This document shows positions 25,450 through 39,400 of a stretch of DNA of 54,765 nucleotides, piece after piece; the first letter of the stretch is position 1; each line of letters starts with the position of its first letter. The DNA is from UMGS1668 sp035447605. GTDB taxonomy: Bacteria; Bacillota; Clostridia; Oscillospirales; Ruminococcaceae. A program made the translations under genes and the position numbers. The DNA lies in the NCBI GenBank assembly GCA_035447605.1, contig DAOTHJ010000014.1, forward strand, positions 1 to 54,765, written 5' to 3'. A model generated the notes under the pieces. The model ran no database searches. It was not told the DNA's origin and saw nothing but the letters and a program-made list of their open reading frames with translations.

Positions 25450-26654
25450 ATGGATTCTTTTGAGGAAATTTTCGGTTTAGTCAGCGATTACTGCCGTACC
25501 CAGATGACCGAGGTGGCGCACAATCTCTGGATTCGGGACATCGTTCCCCTCGGGCTCGAAAACGACGTCGCGCGGCTCGGCGTCAATTCCGAATTCAAGC
25601 AGAACCTCGTCAGCGAGAAATACAGCGATCTGCTCAAACGCGGCTTTGAGCAGGCGCTCGGCTTCCCGGTCTCGGTGCGGATTGAATGCGTCAATCCCGC
25701 CGAAGCGCCGAAGCCCGCCGCGCCGAAGCCCGCCGCGGATACCGGCGATTACGATTATACGTTCGATACGTTCATCGTCGGCTCCTCCAATAAGTTCGCC
25801 CACGCGGCGGCGATGGCGGTCGCGACGCACGAGGCCAGCAACTACAACCCGCTTTTTATTTATGGAGACAGCGGCCTCGGCAAGACGCACCTGCTCTTTG
25901 CCATTCGCAACGAGGTGCAGAAGCGCCGCCTTGACGCCGTGGTCATCTATGTCAAGGGCGAGGAGTTCACGAACGAGCTGATCGAAGCCCTGCGCCGCCA
26001 GAACACCGCCGAGTTCCACAACAAGTACCGCAAGGCGGATTACCTGCTGGTGGACGATATCCAGTTCATCGCCGGCAAGGACTCCACGCAAGAGGAGTTT
26101 TTCCATACTTTTAATACCTTATACGAATCCGGCAAGCAGATCGTCCTCGCGAGCGACCGCCCGCCCAAGGAGATCAAGACGCTCGAGGACCGCCTGCGCA
26201 CCCGTTTCGAGATGGGGCTCATCGCGGATATCCACGCGCCGGATTTCGAGACGCGCATCGCCATCATCCAGCGCAAGGCCGAGCGCCTCGGGATCGAGAT
26301 CCCGAACGACGTGGAGGAATACATCGCCGGCAGGCTCAAGAGCAACATCCGTCAGCTCGAGGGCGCCGTGCGGAACCTTCAGGCGAACGGCCTGATCTCC
26401 GACGCGCCGCCGACCATCCTGACCGCGCAGAACGCGATCCGCGACATCCTCAATGACAACCGCCCGGTGCCGGTCACGATCGACCGCATCATCTCCGAGG
26501 TGGCCCGCACCTACAGCGTCTCTCCGCAGGACATCAAGAGCAACAAACGCGCCGCCAACATCAGCAAGGCGCGCCAGATCGCTATTTACATCGTGAGGGA
26601 GATCACCCAGATGTCGATGGCGGCGATCGGCGAAGAATTCGGCGGGCGCGACCA
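25450..26654 (+). CDS. dnaA: chromosomal replication initiator DnaA, 3' end lost in assembly gap
   Basis: AAA+ initiator that binds DnaA boxes and opens the origin. The visible 401 residues carry domain I (1-80), a short proline/alanine-rich domain II (about 82-100), domain III with Walker A GDSGLGKTH at about 139-147, Walker B LLVDDIQF near 200 and sensor LASDRPP, and most of domain IV to ITQMSMAAIGEEFGGRD. The sequence stops inside the DNA-binding signature at the run of N. The start ATG 25450 follows GGAGGAAGTT. Any frame read across the gap is not real; the true end is missing. Confidence 0.97.
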
Positions 26655-26754
26655 NNNNNNNNNNNNNNNNNNNNNNNNNNNNNNNNNNNNNNNNNNNNNN
26701 NNNNNNNNNNNNNNNNNNNNNNNNNNNNNNNNNNNNNNNNNNNNNNNNNNNNNN
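26655..26754. other. assembly gap of 100 N
   Basis: Exactly 100 N, a conventional scaffold placeholder, so the true length is unknown. It removes the last part of dnaA (the end of the domain IV signature and the C-terminus) and the first part of the dnaA-dnaN spacer. Confidence 0.99.
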
Positions 26755-26925
26755 AACTTTTTCTTTTCCACCGCGGCGTTTCGACTTTTTTCTTTTCCAC
26801 TTTTCCAGAATAAACTCACACTCCGTCTGGAAAACGGAGACTCTTTTAAGGGCCTGTCCTTCGGGTTTTTAGAGCCTTTCCACTTTTCTGCGGCCCCTAC
26901 TACTACTACTAAATGATTCTTTTTT
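26755..26925 (+). other. oriC: oriC: DnaA boxes, GC-rich spacer and DnaA-trio
   Basis: Right part of the dnaA-dnaN spacer. DnaA-box-like 9-mers on the same strand: TTTTCCACC (26764), TTTTCCACT (26793) and CTTTCCACT (26876). The last is followed by GCGGCCCC (26890-26897) and five CTA triplets (26897-26911), then an AT-rich stretch. This box, GC-rich spacer and trinucleotide array is the basal unwinding element described for Bacillus subtilis and other bacteria (DnaA-trio). Confidence 0.85.
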
Positions 26926-26948
26926 ACTCTGACAGGAGGAACTCATTC

Positions 26949-28052
26949 ATGAAGATCATCTGCAACCGGAACGATCTCTCTGAGGCGCTCAATAACGTCA
27001 CCCGCGCCGTCGCTACAAAATCCACCCACCCCGCGATGGAGGGCGTCCTCGTCCGGGCGGAGGAGGGGGCGATTTCCCTCGTCTGTTACAATATGGAGAT
27101 GGGTATCCGCACCTCCATGGAGGCGAAGGTCGCGGAGGAAGGGGCTATCGTGCTGAATGCGCGGCTCTTCTTCGACATTGTGCGCCGCCTCTCTTCCGAG
27201 ACGATCGAGATCACCTGCGACGAGCGGCTCCAGACCGAGGTTCGCGGCGGAGCGGCAGAGTACCGGATCGTCGGCATCGATGCCGGAGAATTTCCGGAGC
27301 TTCCCGAGGTTGACGGCAGCGCCTCCATCACCTTCAAGCAGGATACATTAAAGAGTATGATCGATCAGACGATCTTCGCCGTGGCCGTCAACGACTTCAA
27401 GCCGGTCCATACCGGCTCCAAGTTCATCTTTGAAAACGGCGAGGCCACGCTCGTCTCCGTAGACGGCTTCCGCCTTGCCATCCGCAGGGAACCGACCGAC
27501 TATCCGGACGAACTCTCCTTCATTGTGCCGGGCAAGACGCTCGGCGAGGTCTCGAAGCTCCTTGACGGAGACGGAGACGTGACGCTCGAGCTTTCCGGCA
27601 AACATATCGTCTTTCTGATCGGCGGGTACAGCGTGATCTCCCGTCTGCTGGAAGGCGACTTCATCGATTTCCGTTCCTCGATCCCGCAGACCTCCGCCAC
27701 TGTTGTGACGGTCGGCGTCCGGGAACTGCTCGAGAGCATCGAGCGCACCTCGCTGCTGATCAGCGAACGCCTCAAGAGCCCGATCCGCCTCTCCGTCCTC
27801 AAAGACGAGATCCGCCTCTCCTGCGCCACGGCGCTCGGCAGGGTCAACGACACCGTCTCCTGCGAGATGCAGGGCGAGGAGGTCGAGATGGGCTTCAATA
27901 ACCGCTATCTGCTCGATGCCCTGCGCGCGACCGGCTGCGACAAGGTCCGCCTTGTGATTAATAGCCCGCTCTCTCCGGTCAAGATTCTTCCGATGGAGGG
28001 AGACAGCTTCCTGTTCCTTGTCCTTCCGGTCAGAATGAAGAGCGAGATGTAA
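26949..28052 (+). CDS. dnaN: DNA polymerase III beta subunit (sliding clamp)
   Basis: Ring-shaped processivity clamp of the replisome, 367 residues with three repeated clamp folds. MKIICNRNDLSEALNNVTRAV at the start and the C-terminal NSPLSPVKILPMEGDSFLFLVLPVRMKSEM are typical. ATG 26949 is preceded by AGGAGG; an ATG 12 codons earlier lies next to the DnaA-trio and is not favoured. Follows oriC directly. Confidence 0.97.
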   Translation: MKIICNRNDLSEALNNVTRAVATKSTHPAMEGVLVRAEEGAISLVCYNMEMGIRTSMEAKVAEEGAIVLNARLFFDIVRRLSSETIEITCDERLQTEVRGGAAEYRIVGIDAGEFPELPEVDGSASITFKQDTLKSMIDQTIFAVAVNDFKPVHTGSKFIFENGEATLVSVDGFRLAIRREPTDYPDELSFIVPGKTLGEVSKLLDGDGDVTLELSGKHIVFLIGGYSVISRLLEGDFIDFRSSIPQTSATVVTVGVRELLESIERTSLLISERLKSPIRLSVLKDEIRLSCATALGRVNDTVSCEMQGEEVEMGFNNRYLLDALRATGCDKVRLVINSPLSPVKILPMEGDSFLFLVLPVRMKSEM

Positions 28053-28097
28053 CCGCGCGCAAAATCCCTTCCGGGAAACGCCGTCTGAAGCAGGGAT

Positions 28098-28205
28098 AAG
28101 AGAGATCGCCGGCATTCCAAAAAGAGATTTCCCGGCCATATTGTACGAAGAGATTTTCAAGGGCTACATAGCGCAAAGAAGCTTTTAAAAAGATGCCCGG
28201 AGTTC
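28098..28205 (+). repeat. degenerate tandem repeat between dnaN and yaaA
   Basis: Four diverged units of 21-28 bp starting near 28098, 28119, 28147 and 28174, built around A(A)GAGATTTCCCGGGC-like sequence. Just before them, CTTCCGG...TGAAG...GATAA at 28071-28100 resembles the dnaN tail CTTCCGG...TGAAG...GATGTAA. No gene lies in 28053-28233. Confidence 0.45.
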
Positions 28206-28233
28206 GCCGCCCGGAAAGAACGCGGCGCATGAG

Positions 28234-28584
28234 ATGGAAAAAAAGAAATTTGTCATAAAGAGAACCCCGGATTTCTCCGCGGCTCCGGCTTCCGCAAAAA
28301 ACGCGGATTCCGGCCGGGAAGCGGAACCGAAGAAACCCTCCGGCGGGCCAAAAGCCGCCCCGAAGGAGATCGCCATCCGGGATGAATATATCAAGCTCGA
28401 CTCCTTCTTAAAGTTTTCGGGCGCGGTCCTCTCCGGCGGAGAGGCCAAGGAGCTTGTGCAGGGCGGCAAGGTGCTCGTCAACGGCGAAGTCTGCACGATG
28501 CGCGGCAAGAAGCTGCGTCCGGGCGACGTCGTCTCCTACGGAGGCAGTCAGTACCGGGTCGCCGCGGAGACCGGTCCGGCATGA
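28234..28584 (+). CDS. yaaA: S4-domain RNA-binding protein YaaA
   Basis: Small RNA-binding protein encoded between dnaN and recF, as in Bacillus, possibly linked to ribosomes. Of 116 residues, about 46-112 form the S4-like fold (IKLDSFLKFSGAVLSGGEAKELVQ, VLVNGEVCTMRGKKLRPGDVV). The first 45 residues are a basic, low-complexity extension; the Bacillus protein is about 71 residues and lacks it. No good ribosome site precedes ATG 28234, so the start is uncertain and the gene may be read by coupling. Overlaps recF by four bases. Confidence 0.88.
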   Translation: MEKKKFVIKRTPDFSAAPASAKNADSGREAEPKKPSGGPKAAPKEIAIRDEYIKLDSFLKFSGAVLSGGEAKELVQGGKVLVNGEVCTMRGKKLRPGDVVSYGGSQYRVAAETGPA

Positions 28585-29699
28585 TTTTCAGAACGCTTTC
28601 GCTCGAAAACTTCAGGAATATCGAATCTCTTTCCTTTTCGCCGGGCGAGGGAGTCAACGTGATCTGGGGCGACAACGCCCAGGGAAAAACGAATCTCGTC
28701 GAGGCGCTCTGGCTCTTTACCGGGGCCAAGAGCTTCCGCCGGCCGAAGGATGCGGAGCTTGTGCGGTTCGGCGCGGAGTATGCGGCGCTCAGGGCCTCGT
28801 TTTTCAGCGAGGGCCGGGATCAGACCGCGGAGATCGCCTTCTCCCCTTCCAGAAGCATGAAAAAAAACGGCATCGAGATCCGCAGCCCCTCCGACTATGC
28901 CGGAACCTGCGGCGGCGTGGTCTTTTCGCCCGAGCAGATGAATTTCTTCCGCGACGGGCCCAAGGAGCGCCGGCGGCTGATCGACACCTCCCTTTGCCAG
29001 ATCTCGCCGAAGTATCTCTCGGTGCTTTCGGATTATAAAAAAGTGGCCGAACAGCGCAACAGTCTTTTAAAGGATACCAAATCCCACGCCCTGCTTTTGG
29101 ATCTTCTGGATGTCTACGACGAGCAGCTCGCGCGGCTCGGCGGCATCCTCACGCGGGCGCGCGTCCGCTACGGCAGGAGCCTCGGGGAGAAAGCCCGCGA
29201 GATCTACGAGGGCATCTCCGGCGGGCGGGAGGCATTCTCCGCCGCCTATATGAGCACGGTTCTGCCGGAGGGCGCTGCGGCCGATCCCGAGATGAGCACG
29301 GAGACGTGGTGCGATCTTCTGAGAGAGAAGCTCCGCGCCGCCAGAGCCGCCGATCTTGAGCACGGAACGACCTCCTGCGGGCCTCACCGGGACGACCTTC
29401 TGGTCTCGCTCGATGAGAAACCGGCGCCGGCCTTCGGCTCGCAGGGGCAGCAGAGAAGCTGCATCCTCGCGCTCAAGCTCGCGGAGGCAAAACTCCTCGG
29501 AGAAAAGATGGGCGAGCCGCCGCTGATTCTTTTGGACGACGTGATGAGCGAGCTCGACTCCTCGCGCCGGGAATACATCCTCAACAGCATCGGAGGGAGC
29601 CAGATTTTTCTGACCTGCTGCGATCCGGGCCTGTTTGCCGGGCTCTCGGGCGGCAGAACCTTCTCGATGCGAGACGGCATTTTGAAAGAGGAGGGCTGA
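28581..29699 (+). CDS. recF: DNA replication and repair protein RecF
   Basis: SMC-like ATPase that with RecO/RecR loads RecA at gaps. It is 372 residues: Walker A GDNAQGKTNLVEAL at about 30-43, the signature region FGSQGQQRSCILALKLAEA, Walker B LILLDDVMSELDSSRR. The ATG overlaps the yaaA stop. The last codons (GGCATTTTGAAAGAGGAGGG) resemble the sequence that carries the ribosome site of remB, 108 bp downstream. Confidence 0.97.
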   Translation: MIFRTLSLENFRNIESLSFSPGEGVNVIWGDNAQGKTNLVEALWLFTGAKSFRRPKDAELVRFGAEYAALRASFFSEGRDQTAEIAFSPSRSMKKNGIEIRSPSDYAGTCGGVVFSPEQMNFFRDGPKERRRLIDTSLCQISPKYLSVLSDYKKVAEQRNSLLKDTKSHALLLDLLDVYDEQLARLGGILTRARVRYGRSLGEKAREIYEGISGGREAFSAAYMSTVLPEGAAADPEMSTETWCDLLREKLRAARAADLEHGTTSCGPHRDDLLVSLDEKPAPAFGSQGQQRSCILALKLAEAKLLGEKMGEPPLILLDDVMSELDSSRREYILNSIGGSQIFLTCCDPGLFAGLSGGRTFSMRDGILKEEG

Positions 29700-29804
29700 G
29701 CGAACCGATCGCCGGGGCCGGCTTCAAGAAGGAAGCTCCCCCGCCGTTTGTGTTCCGATCCGGTTCCGCGGGTGCGGGGCGGCATTTTTGAGGGAGGGGC
29801 GCGC

Positions 29805-30056
29805 ATGTATCTGTTTCTCGGCAACGACACCGTGGTGCCCGAAAAGAGCGTGATCGCGGTCCTTGATCTCGACAACACGACCGTCGCCAAAAGCACGCGG
29901 GAATTCCTTGCGCGGGCCCAGAGGGAGCAAAAAGTCGTCACGGTGGCGGAAGATCTGCCGAAGAGCTTTTGCATCACCGACGACGAGGCCGGCGAACGGG
30001 TCTGGCTCCTTTCGGCGAATCCCGCGACGATCAAGAAGCGCGCCGGCGGCCTTTAA
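29805..30056 (+). CDS. remB: RemB/YaaB-like DUF370 protein
   Basis: Small protein of 83 residues from the DUF370 family (MYLFLGNDTVVPEKSVIAVL, LDNTTVAKSTREFL), encoded between recF and gyrB as in Bacillus, where the paralogue RemA is a DNA-binding regulator of matrix genes. ATG 29805 has GGGAGGGG upstream; an open frame further upstream has no start signal. Whether it regulates transcription here is unknown. Confidence 0.9.
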   Translation: MYLFLGNDTVVPEKSVIAVLDLDNTTVAKSTREFLARAQREQKVVTVAEDLPKSFCITDDEAGERVWLLSANPATIKKRAGGL

Positions 30057-30174
30057 AATGGCGGCCGACTTCCCCCCGGAAGAGAAACGCCGCGCCTTCC
30101 AAATTCCCTTAGACCGGAAACAGGCGGTCTCATCCTGCCGTAAAGCTGCGGCGGATTCATTTCGATCAATCTGC

Positions 30175-30214
30175 GCGGGACGGCGCCAAAAAAAGACGCC
30201 CTGCCCGCAATTTT
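30175..30214 (+). terminator. hairpin ahead of gyrB, possible weak terminator or leader structure
   Basis: GCGGG-AC-GGCG pairs with CGCC-CT-GCCCGC around an A-rich loop, followed by AATTTT and then directly by the gyrB ribosome site. Too little T-run for a confident terminator; it may be a leader structure. Confidence 0.3.
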
Positions 30215-30227
30215 CAGGAGGTAAATC

Positions 30228-32177
<1,950 letters not shown>

Positions 32178-32324
32178 CCGGCTTCTTTCCCATAAGGCAG
32201 GGGGCGAAAAGCCCGCTTCCCATACGGCACCGTTTTCTATATTCGGCAGAATCCGCGGCCTCTCTTTTAAAAGGCCCGGGACAAAAACTTTCAACCATTT
32301 CTCAAGAACCGGAGGAAAAAACGA

Positions 32325-33128
32325 ATGCTCTTCGACAAACTCTACGAAAAGGCAAACCGGAAACGCATCAAGCATATCACCCGGATCGATCTCGCCGAGC
32401 ATGGCGAGCCGGCGTACCTCATCACCCACAGGCTGACGCTGGAGAACTTCCGCGAAATGAATATGGCGGTCTCCGCGCCGGCGATCAAACAGGATAAGAA
32501 GCTCAAAAAGTTCTGGGGGTTCCTCTCTTTTGCGGTCTCCCTGTTCTTCCTTGTGCTGTGCTTTTTTAACCTCGACTATGTTAAAAGTGACTTCTGGCAT
32601 CTGATCTGGTATTCGAGCCTGATGTCCTATATCTGCGCAGCGATCCTGTTTTTCGGCATCGGATTTTATTCGTTCTTTTTCTATAAGTTCTTCTTTGAGG
32701 GCAAGCTCAGAAGGGCGAGCGCCGAGTATTACAGGACCAGCAATTATCTGAGCAACGACCTGACGCTCGCGCTCTATGACACCGGCGTGCTTGAAAAGGC
32801 CGCCCCGCGCGACGCCTTCTTCTCATGGAAGAAGTTCCAGCGCTGCTGGGAGACGGAAAACGTCGTCTATCTGGAATTCAACCTCGCAAACCAGCTCTTT
32901 GTGGCGAAGGATTCCGTCACGGCGGCGGGCTATTCCGTCGAGGACTTCATGGCCTACGCAAACGCGCACATCGAGGAAGCGAAGCTCGCGCCCGACGAGG
33001 ACGAGGAGCTTGACGACGAGGAATTAGAGGAGGAGGATCTCGAGGCCCTGCCGGAGGGAACCGAAGAGCCCGAGGAAGAAACCCCCGCCGAAGACCCTTC
33101 CGCGTCTGCGGAGGATGAAAACGCCTAA
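32325..33128 (+). CDS. YcxB-like membrane protein with acidic tail
   Basis: A 267-residue protein encoded between gyrB and gyrA. Two TM helices (about residues 64-84 and 100-120) are followed by a soluble domain whose FFSWKKFQRCWETENVVYLEF and NQLFVAKDSV segments resemble YcxB-like proteins, then a highly acidic tail (about 220-267, E/D-rich). GGAGG precedes the start. The function is unknown; in the family the C-terminal domain is PH-like. Its place inside the gyrase operon suggests co-expression rather than a known role in supercoiling. Confidence 0.75.
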   Translation: MLFDKLYEKANRKRIKHITRIDLAEHGEPAYLITHRLTLENFREMNMAVSAPAIKQDKKLKKFWGFLSFAVSLFFLVLCFFNLDYVKSDFWHLIWYSSLMSYICAAILFFGIGFYSFFFYKFFFEGKLRRASAEYYRTSNYLSNDLTLALYDTGVLEKAAPRDAFFSWKKFQRCWETENVVYLEFNLANQLFVAKDSVTAAGYSVEDFMAYANAHIEEAKLAPDEDEELDDEELEEEDLEALPEGTEEPEEETPAEDPSASAEDENA

Positions 33129-33222
33129 AACCGGAGCCTGAGCGGCGCCTTTTTCCCCAACAGGAGAGGATCGCCCGGCCCCGAAACGATATGGAAACTC
33201 TGGAAAGTTGGAGGATGGAATT

Positions 33223-35832
<2,610 letters not shown>

Positions 35833-35840
35833 TTTCTATC

Positions 35841-35880
35841 AAAACGCCCGGAGAAGCACAGGCCTCTCCGGGCGTTTTTT
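35841..35880 (+). terminator. gyrA terminator
   Basis: Stem AACGCCCGGAGA / TCTCCGGGCGTT with a ten-base loop and a T-run, ten bases past the gyrA stop. Confidence 0.92.
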
Positions 35881-35970
35881 GCAGGATGCCCTCCATTTTT
35901 GCATAATATCATGCTAAAGAGACAGAGGATTAAACCGACAATTGTATGCGAGAGAAATACATCCGGCGCA

Positions 35971-36018
35971 GAAAAAAACGGGCCCCCGAATTCCGGAGGC
36001 CCGTTTTATTTTTTTGTC
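35971..36018. terminator. terminator of the 59-residue orphan gene
   Basis: Stem AACGGGCCCCCG / CGGAGGCCCGTT around the centre AATTC, with A- and T-runs on the two sides, so it can act in both directions. Confidence 0.85.
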
Positions 36019-36029
36019 CGTTTGATCGG

Positions 36030-36209
36030 TCAGACCGCGGAGGCAAACACGCCGCCGAAGATTCTTTTGACGAAGGAAATCTTCTCCTTGCTGACGGCGG
36101 CCTTGTAATTCTCACAGTTATAAATCTCTTCGTCCTTTGCCCAGGTGGGGTACTCAGGCACGCGGTCTTCAATCTGGCAGAGAAAATCGTTCATCGAGAT
36201 TGTGTACAT
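36030..36209 (-). CDS. orphan 59-residue protein
   Basis: A monocistronic small gene with its own promoter (36300-36328), ribosome site (AAAGGA, nine bases before ATG 36209) and terminator. The product begins MYTISMNDFLCQIEDRVPEY and ends FVKRIFGGVFASAV; it is soluble with an amphipathic or mildly hydrophobic end. I do not recognise a family. The clean transcription signals argue that it is real and expressed. Confidence 0.65.
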   Translation of the reverse strand: MYTISMNDFLCQIEDRVPEYPTWAKDEEIYNCENYKAAVSKEKISFVKRIFGGVFASAV

Positions 36210-36299
36210 AACCATTCTTCCTTTCTGATTTGGCAGGCGCGCTCTCCGACGGATCGGCCTGTTCATTCATATTCTATGTTTTGTTCTTCATCCGCGGAC

Positions 36300-36328
36300 A
36301 TCATAGCATGAAGCATTTTAAAAATCAA
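36300..36328 (-). promoter_or_regulatory. promoter of the 59-residue orphan gene
   Basis: Minus-strand TTGATT (36323-36328), 17-bp spacer, TATGAT (36300-36305). The leader is about 85 bases long. Confidence 0.65.
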
Positions 36329-36429
36329 GTGTTTTTTGAAAGAAATCCTGCAAAATTTTTAAAATCCGCAGAGATGTTTCCGGATAGAAAACAGCTGTGC
36401 GTTTTCGGAAGTCCGGCGCCGTTTTTCCG

Positions 36430-36462
36430 CCAAAAAGCGCCCCCCGGAAATCCCGGAGGGCG
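36430..36462 (-). terminator. mfd terminator
   Basis: Minus-strand stem CGCCCTCCGG / CCGGGGGGCG with loop GATTT, followed by CTTTTT, about 25 bp past the mfd stop. Confidence 0.8.
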
Positions 36463-36486
36463 TGTTGGAACGGCGTTTTGCCGCGT

Positions 36487-39400
36487 CTATTTTTCGGTAT
36501 CGTATTTCATGGCGGAGAGCACTTTTTTCATTGTCGAGATCGGCTGTTCGCCGGGCTTCATGCGGAAGACGAGGTGCGGCTTTGCGCTGACGAAATCCAT
36601 CGTCAGGCGGCCGGAGAGTCTGCCCGAGGCCATGCTGACGCGCTCGAGATCCATCTCCTTCGGGTAAAAATGCAGCTCGGTCTCCTTCTGGCCGATATCC
36701 GTGATGCCGAGGGAGGAGGCGAGGTTCCGCAGGGTGGCGACTTCGATCAGGCCGAGCACCGCATCCGGCGGGTCGCCGAAGCGGTCGATCAGCTCGTCGA
36801 TCACGTCGCGCGCATCCTCTTCGGAGCGAATCGCCGCGATGCGCTTGTAGACGTCGATGCGCTGGTTGACGCTGCGGATATAATTCTCCGGGATGTGCGC
36901 GTCGAGCGCGATATCCACGGAGCATTCCTCGGCCTCGGGCGGCAGAGGCTCGCCCTTCTCTTCCGCGACGGCCTCCGAGAGCAGCCGGACGTAGAGATCG
37001 TAGCCGACCGCCTCCATGTGGCCGTGCTGGTTCGCGCCGAGGATGTTCCCCGCGCCGCGGATCTCGAGGTCGCGCATGGCGATCTTGACGCCGGAGCCGA
37101 ACTGCGTGAAGTCGCGGATCGCCGCGAGGCGCTTCTGGGCAATTTCGGAGATCGCCTTGCCCGGCACGAAGGTGAACCATGCGAAGGCGCGACGGTTGGA
37201 GCGTCCCACCCTGCCCCGAAGCTGATAGAGCTGGGAGAGGCCGAGGCGATCGGCGTTCTCGACGATCAGCGTGTTGCAGTTCGGCACGTCGACGCCGTTT
37301 TCAATGATGGTGGTGGAGACGAGGATGTCGATTTCCTGGTCGACGAGGCTCCGCCAGATCTCGGAGAGCTCCTCCTCGCCCATGCGGCCGTGCGCGAAGA
37401 CGATGCGGGCGTCCGGCAGATCGGCCTGAAGCTTCGCGGCGCAGCCGGCGATATCGTCGATGTTGTTGTGCAGGTAGAAAATCTGCCCGCCGCGGCGCAG
37501 TTCCTTCTTGATCGCCTCGAGCACGAGCCCGCGGTCGTATTCGACGACGTAGGTCTGAACCGGGTAGCGGTCCTGCGGGGCCTCGTCGATCGTCGACATG
37601 TCGCGGATGCCGCTCATCGCCATGTTGAGCGTGCGCGGAATCGGCGTGGCCGAGAGCGTCAGCACGTCGACGGAGGTTTTGAGCTCCTTGAATTTCTCTT
37701 TATGCGCGACGCCGAAGCGCTGTTCCTCGTCGATGACGCAGAGGCCAAGATCCTTGAAGATTACGTCTTTCTGGAGGATGCGGTGCGTGCCGATCAGGAT
37801 ATCGATTTCGCCGGTATGCAGGCGCTTGAGGATGTCGGCCTGCTGTTTCGGCGTGCGAAAGCGCGAGAGCAGCTCCACCGTGACCGGGAACCCCTCCATC
37901 CGCTGCAAAAACGTCTGATAGTGCTGCCACGAGAGAATCGTGGTGGGCACGAGCAGGGCCACCTGCTTGCCGTCCATCACCGCTTTGAAGGCTGCGCGCA
38001 CGGCGACCTCCGTCTTGCCGAAGCCGACGTCGCCGCAGAGCAGGCGGTCCATCGGGCGGGGCTGCTCCATGTCGTGCTTGACTTCCTCGATGCAGCGAAG
38101 CTGGTCCTCGGTCTCCTCGTAGGGGAAGCGCTCCTCGAATTCCCGCTGCCAGTCCGTATCCGCGCCGAAGGCATAGCCCGGCGCGTGCATGCGTTTGGAA
38201 TAGAGGGCGATCAGTTCCTTCGCCATATCCTTGACGGCGGCCTTGACCCGGCTGCGGGTCTTCTGCCACTCCGCGGAGTTGAGCTTGCTGAGCTTGACGG
38301 ATTTGTCCTCGCCGGTGCCGATGTATTTGGAGACGAGGTCGAGCTGTGTGACCGGCAAATAGAGCATGTCGGTGCCGGCGTAGCGGATGGCGATGTAATC
38401 CTTGACGACGCCGCGGATCTCCTGCTTGACGATGCCATCGTAGACGCCGATGCCGTGGTTGACGTGGACGATGTAGTCGCCGGGCGTGAGATCCTCGAGG
38501 CTTTTGAGCGGATTCTTCGCCTTGTGGGGGCGGCGCTGCTTTTTGACGGCGCTCTCGGCAGTTCCGGCGTGGCTGATGACGGCGATTTTGGCCGTCGGAA
38601 AATCCATGCCGGCGCTGAGCGAGCCGGGCAGCACAAAGGCCTGCCCCTTTTTGACGAAGGCGTCGTCCGCGCAGATGGCCTCGATGCCGTTTGCGGCGAG
38701 ATCGGAGGCAAGCGCCTTTGCGCCGCGCTCCGTGCCGGCCAGAATGACGACCGTATATTCCCGCAGCAGGTAGTCGCGCACGTCGTCGAGCAGCAGGGAG
38801 AGCTCCCCGCTCCAGAGGGAGAGCTGGATGCCGGCAAAATCGACGACCGTGCGGATCGGCAGCTCCTGAATCGTGCGCAGGAAGACATCCATGAGCACGG
38901 TGTCGGAGTTTTCGAGCTGCTCGCAGTATTCCTCAAAGTCGAGAGAAAATTTGTCGCAACCCGGGAAGAGGACGCCCTCCTCGTAAAGCATGGTGAGATC
39001 CATGTTCCACTGGTTCGCGAGGGTTTTGAGGATCTCCTTCTGGCGGATGAATTCGCTGACAAAGACGGTGGCACCCTCAAAATAATCGAAGAGCGTCGCC
39101 GGGAATTTATAAATCAAAGGGAGATAGCGGTCCGGGGCCGAGACGGAGAGCCCGGTCTCGAGGCGCGTGAGGTCGGCGTCGAGCTGTTTTTTGACGGCGA
39201 CGCCCTGTTTGCCCTTCTGGAGAATCTTCTGCTCGAGCAGAACGGCCCGGAGCTGCTCCATGGAATCGGGCAGCACCTCTCTCGCCGGCGCGATCACGGC
39301 GGAATCAAGCTCCCGCGTGCGGCGCTGGGATTCGATGTCGAAGTGGGCGAGCGAATCGATCTCGTCGCCCCAGAATTCGGCCCTCGTCGGCGCGGCGGCC

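Noticed and set aside
25153..26916. Continuous frame running from before dnaA through the N gap into the dnaN upstream region
   Set aside because: The 5' part precedes the dnaA ribosome site and the 3' part exists only because N codons are read through; the post-gap residues come from DnaA-box DNA.
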